Shown here one piece after another: positions 36,116-41,504 of a DNA stretch of 41,504 bases. A model generated the notes under the pieces. The model saw nothing but the letters and a program-made list of their open reading frames with translations. It was not told where the DNA came from and did no database searches. The position numbers and the translations under genes were made by a program. How positions within the stretch are numbered: the first letter of the stretch is position 1; the number at the start of each line of letters is the position of its first letter. Source of the stretch: Aquificota bacterium (GTDB lineage: Bacteria > Aquificota > Aquificia > Aquificales > Hydrogenothermaceae); contig JAADDZ010000028.1 of NCBI GenBank assembly GCA_013153635.1, positions 1 through 41,504 of the forward strand. Reading direction: 5' to 3'.

Positions 36116-36805
36116 ATGAAATTTGAAAAATATATCTACAAAAGAAAAATAAAAGACCTCCCCCAAGAACTTATGCCTAGAGAAAAAGCTCTAAAATACG
36201 GTATCGAGTCATTATCAGACAACGAGCTTTTGGCTTTATCCATTGGACAAGGAATAAAAGGCTTGAATGTATTAGGATTAGCAGACAAAATACTAAACAA
36301 AAAAAACATAAAAGACCTAAAGGAGATTAGACTAGAAGACCTCCTATCCATAAAAGGAATAGGTAAAGCAAAAGCTTTGCAGATTTTAGCTATCTTTGAG
36401 ATTGTTAAAAGAGTAGAAAAAGAAGAAGACAAGGTAGTTTTTAACAATCCGGAAGATGTATATCTCTTTGTAAAAGACCTATCCAAAGAAAGAAAAGAAA
36501 AATTAATAGGTATCTATACAAACACAATGAACCAGTATCTAGGCAAAGAAACCATAGCCGTAGGCTCTTTAAATGTCTTAAATGCTCTTCCTCGAGATAT
36601 TTTTTTCCCTGCTATAAACCTAAATGCTTATGGAATAATCCTAGTCCATAATCACCCAAACGGAAAACCAGAACCATCAAAAGAAGACATAGACTTTACA
36701 AACAACATAAAACAGCTATCTTTGAATCTTGGTTTTGAACTTTTAGACCATATTATAGTAGGTGATAGAGGATATTTTAGCTTTAGTAGCGAAGGTTTAA
36801 TATGA
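36116..36805 (+). CDS. radC: RadC-family JAB/MPN domain protein
   Basis: 229 residues. An N-terminal helix-hairpin-helix part contains LPQELMPREKALKYGIESLSD-like family start and the LLSIKGIGKAKALQI hairpin. The C-terminal JAB domain has the metal site E...HNHPNGKPEPSKED (H-x-H-x10-D pattern). The family's cellular role is not settled; it is no longer thought to be a general DNA repair factor. Its last four bases overlap the next gene. Confidence 0.93.
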   Translation: MKFEKYIYKRKIKDLPQELMPREKALKYGIESLSDNELLALSIGQGIKGLNVLGLADKILNKKNIKDLKEIRLEDLLSIKGIGKAKALQILAIFEIVKRVEKEEDKVVFNNPEDVYLFVKDLSKERKEKLIGIYTNTMNQYLGKETIAVGSLNVLNALPRDIFFPAINLNAYGIILVHNHPNGKPEPSKEDIDFTNNIKQLSLNLGFELLDHIIVGDRGYFSFSSEGLI

Positions 36806-37308
36806 AACTTTTTTGGGTAGTAATTTTCTTTTTTAGTATAGTTTTGGCGCAAGAAAACGATGATAACCTCCTCAAAGAAGAGGCTAGACAGTATCTCATC
36901 TCTGTAATTCCTCCTTATAACTCTGTTTATTTTGCAGGAGAAGACTTTGCACTTGTTCTACAAAAAATATCAAATATAAAATGGAAAGAAAATTACGAAT
37001 TTGAACAACTAGCAAAATATTACGCAAATCTTTATATAGGGAAATCAGCCTGTTTCGAAGCTGTATATTACAAAAAAACAGAATTTTCGTATGAAGAAAG
37101 AGAAAAACTACGAACCATAAAAAGTAGTTTAAAAGCTATGATGTTTGATAACACTGAAAAATATAAAAGATTCGTTCTATTTAACAAACTTATCAGTGGA
37201 AAAACCTATTCTATAGTCGTTGTTACAGATGAAAATCTGGATAAAATTATTTCTAAATACTGCCAAAAAGGAGTAAAAGATTATCTTAAACTTGAAGAAG
37301 TTAAGTAG
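36802..37308 (+). CDS. Exported protein of unknown function
   Basis: 168 residues with a signal peptide: MKLFWVVIFFFSIVLA followed by QE, a plausible signal peptidase I site after residue 16. The mature part is alpha-rich, with two cysteines (in GKSACFEAV and SKYCQKG) that could form a disulfide in the periplasm. I do not recognise a family. It overlaps radC by four bases and the next gene by 17 bp, so the three are translated from one message. Confidence 0.7.
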   Translation: MKLFWVVIFFFSIVLAQENDDNLLKEEARQYLISVIPPYNSVYFAGEDFALVLQKISNIKWKENYEFEQLAKYYANLYIGKSACFEAVYYKKTEFSYEEREKLRTIKSSLKAMMFDNTEKYKRFVLFNKLISGKTYSIVVVTDENLDKIISKYCQKGVKDYLKLEEVK

Positions 37309-38116
37309 GCTTTTTATAATTTTTACTCTTCTTATACAGCTATCTTGTTCAGACAACCAAGAAGAAGAAAAATTTAGAATCTACTATATCAATGGAATGG
37401 CATCAGACTTTATGGAAGCTGTAGAAGACCAAAAAGAGCTGTATCAAGCATTGGTAGAATATAGAGACAAAAATCCAGAAGTAAAAGAACTATATTCCCT
37501 ATCCGAAGATACAGTTAGACTAGCTTACAACTACAACGAGCAGATATTCCTTGAATTTTTTGAAGTTTTTTTACAAAAAAATCTCGATACTTTTACCTTT
37601 TTTGTGTTCTTATCTGGAAAGATGCCTATGCCTGATTGGTTTAATGATATGTATCAAAATCTAGTAGTACAAAACACTCTCAAAATGGTAGGAGAAGGGC
37701 TAAAAATTGCTGACGAAGATATAAGAGAACATATAGATATGTATGAAGAAGACCTAGACAAAGGATACAAAGTTATCCTCTTAGGACATTCTCAAGGGAA
37801 CTTTTATGCAAATTTTGAGTATGACATTCTTAGTAGTGATTCAGTTGGCGTAGTTTCTGTAGCAACCCCAGCTGATAGAGTAGGAGACGGTAGAGACTAC
37901 TATACTACCTTTTATGAAGATATACTTATCCATGCTGTTAGATTCTTGTACCCAGAAAGCTACCTCTACCTTCCTCCAAATATGCACGCCCAAAGATGTG
38001 GAGATATAGACTGTCATTCTTTCAAAAGCTCATACATGCACCCGGGCAACGAAAGTAGAGAAAAAATAATCCAAGATATAATAAAAGTAATAAGAGAATT
38101 AAAAAAACCTGACTGA
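37292..38116 (+). CDS. Exported lipase-like alpha/beta-hydrolase (probable lipoprotein)
   Basis: 274 residues. The start is TTG inside the end of the preceding gene. The N-terminus is a signal with Cys19 after LIQLS, an imperfect lipobox. The nucleophile elbow GHSQG carries Ser167 in VILLGHSQGNFYANF, preceded by a beta strand and followed by VGVVSVATPADRVGDGRDYY. A candidate catalytic His lies near the C-terminus (YMHPGNE or DCHSF). Substrate is unknown; esterase or lipase activity is inferred from the elbow only. fbp follows 37 bp later with its own ribosome site. Confidence 0.7.
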   Translation: MKKLSRLFIIFTLLIQLSCSDNQEEEKFRIYYINGMASDFMEAVEDQKELYQALVEYRDKNPEVKELYSLSEDTVRLAYNYNEQIFLEFFEVFLQKNLDTFTFFVFLSGKMPMPDWFNDMYQNLVVQNTLKMVGEGLKIADEDIREHIDMYEEDLDKGYKVILLGHSQGNFYANFEYDILSSDSVGVVSVATPADRVGDGRDYYTTFYEDILIHAVRFLYPESYLYLPPNMHAQRCGDIDCHSFKSSYMHPGNESREKIIQDIIKVIRELKKPD

Positions 38117-38153
38117 TATAATTTTTAGAACTAACTTAAAAAGGGGGATACCA

Positions 38154-39119
38154 ATGGCACAAATAGGAACAGACCTAAACAGATTCATTCTCGAAGAAGA
38201 AAGAAAATACCCTCAAGCAACAGGCTCTTTATCTTTGGCATTAACAGCCATAGAAACTGCAACCAAAATCATAGGGTCTCACATCAGACAGGCAGGTTTG
38301 GTAGATATTTTAGGGAAAACAGGAAAACTAAATGTCCAAGGAGAAGAAGTCCAAAAATTAGACGAATTAGCAAATGAAATAATGATAGAACATCTATTAG
38401 ATAGCGGTGAATTTTTTGCATTATCTTCTGAAGAGATGGAAGAACCTATATTTTCTGAAAAAGGAAAAAATGGAAAATATATCATATCTTTTGACCCTTT
38501 AGATGGTTCTTCGAATATAGATGTAAATGTAAGCATAGGGACGATTTTCTCTATACACAAAAAAGTAACAGGTACAATAGAAGATTTCTTCCAAGAAGGC
38601 TACAAACAAGTAGCCGCAGGATACATAGTGTATGGCTCTTCAACGATGTTAGTATACTCCACAGGAAAAGGAGTAAACGGATTTACATTAGACCCATCTG
38701 TAGGAATGTTCCTTTTATCACACCCTAACATGAAGATGCCAGAAAAAGGAAAAATCTATTCTATAAATGAAGCAAATGCAAAAAAATGGATTGACGACGG
38801 TCTAGTAGATTTTGTAGAAAGTCTAAAAGAAAAAGGTTACACATCTAGATATATAGGCTCTATGGTAGCTGATGTCCACAGGACTTTAATAAAAGGGGGT
38901 ATCTTCGCATATCCTGCAGACAAAAAAAACACAAACGGAAAATTGAGACTTTTATACGAAGCCTCTCCTATGGCTTTTCTAATTACGCAAGCTGGAGGAT
39001 TAGCCACCACTGGCAAAGAAGAAATCTTGAACATCAAGGCAAAAAGTATCCATCAAAGAGTCCCTGTCTTTTTAGGTAGTAAAACAGAGATTCAAGAACT
39101 TTTGAGTTATATAGCCTAA
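38154..39119 (+). CDS. fbp: Fructose-1,6-bisphosphatase class I
   Basis: 321 residues. The metal and phosphate motifs are present: EEMEEPIF (metal Glu), DPLDGSSNIDVNVSIGTIFSI, YGSSTMLVYSTGKGVNGFTLDPS, RYIGSMVADVHRTLIKGGIFAYPAD and KLRLLYEASPMAFLITQAGG. It is a gluconeogenic enzyme that hydrolyses fructose 1,6-bisphosphate, needed to build sugars from reductive-TCA carbon. Presence of class I together with a possible archaeal-type enzyme elsewhere cannot be judged. AAAAAGGGGG precedes the ATG. Confidence 0.97.
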   Translation: MAQIGTDLNRFILEEERKYPQATGSLSLALTAIETATKIIGSHIRQAGLVDILGKTGKLNVQGEEVQKLDELANEIMIEHLLDSGEFFALSSEEMEEPIFSEKGKNGKYIISFDPLDGSSNIDVNVSIGTIFSIHKKVTGTIEDFFQEGYKQVAAGYIVYGSSTMLVYSTGKGVNGFTLDPSVGMFLLSHPNMKMPEKGKIYSINEANAKKWIDDGLVDFVESLKEKGYTSRYIGSMVADVHRTLIKGGIFAYPADKKNTNGKLRLLYEASPMAFLITQAGGLATTGKEEILNIKAKSIHQRVPVFLGSKTEIQELLSYIA

Positions 39120-39122
39120 GAC

Positions 39123-39497
39123 ATGGATTTATTATTTGTAGCCATTGGAGGAGCTATAGGAGCTGTATCTAGGTATCTTGTCGTAAGAATTTCTGCCAAT
39201 GTCTTAGGGGTAGACTTTCCCTATGGAACTCTCATAGTAAATACGGTAGGCTCTTTTATTCTAGTATTCTTTATGGTGGTAACTATAGAAAAACTATCTA
39301 TAGACCCTGTATGGAGATTATTTTTTGGGGTTGGTTTTTTAGGAGCTTTTACCACTTTTTCTTCATTTTCTTATGAAACTATATCTTTGTTCCAAGAAGG
39401 AGAAGTTTTTAAAGGATTTTTGAACATAATATTGAATAACGTTTTTTCTCTCACTGCTGGTTTGTTAGGATTACTAGCAGGAAGGTATATATCTTAA
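39123..39497 (+). CDS. fluC: Fluoride channel FluC/CrcB
   Basis: 124 residues, four membrane helices. Family motifs are GGAIGAVSRYLVVRI, the NTVGSFILV helix with the channel Asn, and GFLGAFTTFSSFSYET with the Phe-box and Na+-site residues. It exports fluoride as a dual-topology dimer. The start is three bases after the fbp stop and the ribosome site is weak, so it is probably translated by coupling. No fluoride riboswitch could fit before it. Confidence 0.95.
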   Translation: MDLLFVAIGGAIGAVSRYLVVRISANVLGVDFPYGTLIVNTVGSFILVFFMVVTIEKLSIDPVWRLFFGVGFLGAFTTFSSFSYETISLFQEGEVFKGFLNIILNNVFSLTAGLLGLLAGRYIS

Positions 39498-39498
39498 A

Positions 39499-39591
39499 CC
39501 GGGCACTCCCATCCGGCGTAGGAAACAAGGCTTACCGTTGCTCCCTTCCGGGCCTGGCGGAGTTCACCTGTCCCTACCCGGTGGGACCCGG
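39499..39591 (-). ncRNA. ffs: Signal recognition particle RNA (4.5S type)
   Basis: The minus strand shows the bacterial small SRP RNA: terminal helix CCGGG / CCCGG and the conserved apical domain CAGGTGAACTCCGCCAGG, CCCGGAAGGGAGCAACGGTA (GGAA tetraloop with flanking internal loops). About 93 nt. It lies downstream of tRNA-Ser on the same strand, and the two may share a transcript. Confidence 0.95.
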
Positions 39592-39635
39592 ATTATTTAA
39601 TCTAATCCTTTTTGATATTTTATCAAACTTTAATA

Positions 39636-39724
39636 CGGATGGGGAGGGATTCGAACCCTCGGTACCGGGAAACCGGTACACAGCATTTCCAGTGCTGCGC
39701 CTTCGTCCACTCGGCCACCCATCC
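39636..39724 (-). tRNA. tRNA-Ser (anticodon GGA)
   Basis: The minus strand folds as a class II tRNA of 89 nt: acceptor GGATGGG pairing with the 3' CCCATCC, anticodon stem GCAGCACTGGAAATGCTG with anticodon GGA, a long variable arm TACCGGTTTCCCGGTA and TTCGAAT in the T loop. The discriminator base is G, as expected for serine. The CCA end is not encoded. Its anticodon stem contains the only GCWGC site I found in the window. A 12-bp palindrome AGAATATATTCT (39734-39745) lies just upstream in the promoter region. Confidence 0.96.
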
Positions 39725-39794
39725 TCAAACACAAGAATATATTCTATTACAAAAAATTTCCAGTTTAAATTTTTTATAACCCAGAAAGAAATCC

Positions 39795-40052
39795 TTAGAA
39801 AACATTATTTTTTAATAAATCTTCGCCCCCAATCCTTATAATTTCTCTATAATCCTTCACACAAAAAGCAAAAACCTTATCTCCCTTTTCTAGAAATTTT
39901 TCTGTCTCTTGTATTATCTGCCTTACAGAATTTTCAGGAAGAGTTGTTTCAAATACGCTAAATTGAGTTCTGATACCATAAGATTTTAATATTTTGTACA
40001 CTTTTCTCCATACTTTTGGATTTGATATGTCATAACACACAACAAATCTCAC
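39795..40052 (-). CDS. cas2: CRISPR-associated protein Cas2 (first copy)
   Basis: 85 residues, ferredoxin-like fold of Cas2. The N-terminal strand FVVCYDISNP carries the conserved Asp8, followed by WRKVYKILKSYGIRTQFSVFE, the family's helix-strand signature. It partners Cas1 in spacer acquisition. It overlaps cas1 by four bases. It differs clearly from the second Cas2 at 40930 (for example TQFSVFETTL against QKSVFEVPI), so the two are diverged paralogues. Confidence 0.9.
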   Translation of the reverse strand: MRFVVCYDISNPKVWRKVYKILKSYGIRTQFSVFETTLPENSVRQIIQETEKFLEKGDKVFAFCVKDYREIIRIGGEDLLKNNVF

Positions 40053-40933
40053 AACATACTCTCTATTTGGCTAAGAAATAGTTGAGAGTTATTTATGTAC
40101 TTTGGATTTTTTAAAATTTCCTCATTTACCTTTTTGAAAAAATCCTTTGACTTTTCAGAAGTTATCATATAACCTTTTTTCTTTTTGAAATCCGACTTCC
40201 TAAAATAACCACTATTAAACAATTCTAAAACATACATAGACAAAGCAGGTCTAGAATATTCAATTAAATCAGATACAAATGCAGAGTGAGAACCTCTTTT
40301 CCTATGCAAAAAACCAATATATGGGTCATAGCCTCTAGATGTAACCAAAGAAAACAAAACATTATGGTACAAAGTATAAACAAGGCTCAAAACAGCATTC
40401 ACAGGGTCTAGAGATGGGTTATACTTTCTACCTTCAAATCCATACTTATTTTTTAGGCTTTTTTTAAAAAAATCAAAAAACAAAGCAGATGCCAACCCTT
40501 CGATTCCCAATACTTCCTTGTAAGTAGAAACATTTAATAACTTTTCTTTTAGATTTGTTAAATCTAAACCAGTATGTTTTTCTATCTGTTCTAACTTGTT
40601 AAAAACTATAAATTTAGTAATTTTTGCTTTCTTTTGTGAATTATTAAAAGCACTATACTGTTTTAACCTCATTTTATAATCACTTTTTAAATAAAATTTC
40701 GTAATCAGACCTCTAAGCTTGCCTCCCAATGTAGAAAGAAAAATATCCACATCATACGCAAGCAAGAAATTTATAGCATTTATAGAAATGTGAACATTAC
40801 CAAAAATAAATAAGTTATCTATAAGATTGATAGGGATTTCTCCTATCTTTTCTTTTCCATTATATATAACAATTTGATTATCTTTCTTTTTAACAGAAGC
40901 TCCTTGCGTAGATATAAAATAGTTTTGTCTCAA
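40049..40933 (-). CDS. cas1: CRISPR-associated endonuclease Cas1
   Basis: 294 residues. The N-terminal beta domain (about 1-80) includes FGNVHISINAINFLLAYDVDIFLST; the C-terminal helical domain has the metal residues E145 (IEGLASALFF), H210 (GFLHRKRGSHSA) and E225 with D222 (SDLIEYSRP). Cas1 integrates prespacers into the array together with Cas2. Start and stop each overlap a cas2 gene by four bases. No effector genes or CRISPR repeats lie within the window, so the type cannot be fixed. Confidence 0.95.
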   Translation of the reverse strand: MRQNYFISTQGASVKKKDNQIVIYNGKEKIGEIPINLIDNLFIFGNVHISINAINFLLAYDVDIFLSTLGGKLRGLITKFYLKSDYKMRLKQYSAFNNSQKKAKITKFIVFNKLEQIEKHTGLDLTNLKEKLLNVSTYKEVLGIEGLASALFFDFFKKSLKNKYGFEGRKYNPSLDPVNAVLSLVYTLYHNVLFSLVTSRGYDPYIGFLHRKRGSHSAFVSDLIEYSRPALSMYVLELFNSGYFRKSDFKKKKGYMITSEKSKDFFKKVNEEILKNPKYINNSQLFLSQIESML

Positions 40934-41193
40934 AAGGAAATCTCCCTATTAAAAAATTCTTTAAATTCTTCATTCACAATAGGTTTTTTATAAAATGGAA
41001 AGATATAAACAATATCTTCATCTTTATCTATAATATCTTTTATCTCTTTTTCTAGCTTTTGGATTAATGTTTTGTTATCTATTGGTACTTCAAAGACACT
41101 TTTTTGTATGTTATATCCATATCCTTTTAACAGTTTAAAAAGTCTATTTCTTCTCCTATCATCTTTAATGTCATATGCTACCAAGTACCTCAT
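40930..41193 (-). CDS. cas2: CRISPR-associated protein Cas2 (second copy)
   Basis: 87 residues. The Cas2 start YLVAYDIKDDRRRNRLFKLL has the conserved Asp8 and the YDI(K/S) motif, then GYGYNIQKSVFEV. It is the first gene of the cas2-cas1-cas2 operon and overlaps cas1 by four bases. A -10-like TATATT lies only about six bases before the ATG and no ribosome site is evident, so the message may be leaderless or nearly so. Confidence 0.9.
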   Translation of the reverse strand: MRYLVAYDIKDDRRRNRLFKLLKGYGYNIQKSVFEVPIDNKTLIQKLEKEIKDIIDKDEDIVYIFPFYKKPIVNEEFKEFFNREISF

Positions 41194-41202
41194 AATATAT
41201 GA

Positions 41203-41227
41203 ATTTAAGCTTTGTAACAGCTTAAAT
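41203..41227. repeat. Inverted repeat upstream of the cas operon
   Basis: Perfect 9-bp arms ATTTAAGCT (41203-41211) and AGCTTAAAT (41219-41227) with a 7-bp loop TTGTAAC. It lies 10 bp before the cas2 start and so covers the likely promoter. An operator is the simplest reading. Confidence 0.6.
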
Positions 41228-41504
41228 CAAGCTTATTAGGTAATTTATTATTGATACAAAATTGAGACTGGACTTGAAAGTTTGGACAATGCTAGACCCG
41301 TTTATTATCAACGGTTAGCCGATTTTGACCTTCGATTTATATAAGGACATAGAGGGGTTTTTGGTGATTTTTGAGTGTCTATATATAGCTAAGTTATTGA
41401 TATTTATAGATTTAGTTAAAAACTTGACAGACCCGTTTAATGGTGGTATTTTGATAGTATCAAAGGCTAATTTGTATAAGGAAATAGGCTACTTGGCTTT
41501 TTGA
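41228..41504. other. Gene-free stretch beside the cas module with two spaced repeat blocks
   Basis: No convincing gene on either strand. AGACCCGTTTA occurs at 41294-41304 and 41429-41439. In both cases a TATAAGGA(C/A)ATAG block follows, starting with ATAAGGA exactly 47 bp after the first block (41341 and 41476), while the sequence between has diverged. A 15-bp palindrome TTTGATA-G-TATCAAA lies at 41450-41464. No CRISPR repeat is visible. It may be a CRISPR leader or remnants of an older duplicated element. Confidence 0.35.

Noticed and set aside
39120-39122. Fluoride riboswitch before fluC
   Set aside because: Only three bases separate fbp and fluC, and no crcB motif is seen within the end of fbp.
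39731-39755. A dif-like recombination site around AGAATATATTCT
   Set aside because: Only a partial resemblance to XerC/XerD half-sites, and it lies far from the composition switch; more likely part of the tRNA promoter.
39581-39841. An 86-codon plus-strand open frame across tRNA-Ser and SRP RNA
   Set aside because: It lies antisense to two clear RNA genes and has no ribosome site; not a gene.
41194-41504. A CRISPR array next to cas2
   Set aside because: No regularly spaced direct repeat of 24-40 bp is present; only two loosely conserved blocks 135 bp apart.

Overview
The window looks like the chromosome of a thermophilic, autotrophic member of the Aquificota, most likely the Hydrogenothermaceae (Sulfurihydrogenibium-like). 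This is an inference from low G+C, a reductive-TCA gene set (malate dehydrogenase, split class I fumarase, succinyl-CoA synthetase, and an Fe-S fumarate reductase subunit next to an HdrB-like CCG protein), and a ferredoxin-type nitrate assimilation cluster. No plasmid, phage or transposon was seen.

Layout. 1-79 is the 3' end of a 5S rRNA. 0.1-7.8 kb is housekeeping: an IclR regulator with dapE, a degenerate PilT-like protein, era, mgtE, nadE and a class I glutamine amidotransferase. 7.8-17.1 kb is the most interesting stretch. It holds a NifA-type sigma-54 activator, a TrpD2-like protein, and the operon cobA-nirA-narK-narB for assimilation of nitrate to ammonium. A 14-bp palindrome occurs once at the activator's own promoter and twice back to back upstream of the operon, ahead of a sigma-54-like promoter. 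Two enzymes of the operon carry unusual C-terminal modules: the nitrite reductase ends in what looks like the C-lobe tail of a bacterial Ser/Thr kinase, and the nitrate reductase ends in a flavohemoglobin-type globin domain with its key heme-pocket residues intact.

17.1-23.8 kb (minus strand) holds ccdA, then a tightly overlapping operon of an NtrB/NtrC-like two-component system, a TPR-SPOR protein, a membrane glycosyltransferase, a flippase-like membrane protein and a small unknown protein. 23.8-25.5 kb is thiC under a TPP riboswitch. 25.5-30.6 kb is a minus-strand operon mdh-fumarase alpha-fumarase beta-DUF488-sucC-sucD, in nearly the reaction order of the reductive TCA cycle. 30.8-33.7 kb is NYN-HDAC-hemJ-nadC. 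33.7-35.7 kb is the fumarate reductase Fe-S subunit and its HdrB-like partner. 35.8-39.5 kb is a ribbon-helix-helix protein, radC, two exported proteins, fbp and fluC. 39.5-39.7 kb holds SRP RNA and tRNA-Ser(GGA). 39.8-41.2 kb is a cas2-cas1-cas2 adaptation module, followed by 311 bp without a gene.

Two window-wide signals stand out. Reading the whole sequence by eye I found no GATC at all, and only one GCWGC (inside the tRNA-Ser gene), although GAT, GCAG and GCTG are very common. Both suggest long-term restriction-site avoidance. Plus-strand genes also change from T-ending to A/C-richer codons near 8-9 kb, which may mark a replication-strand switch.
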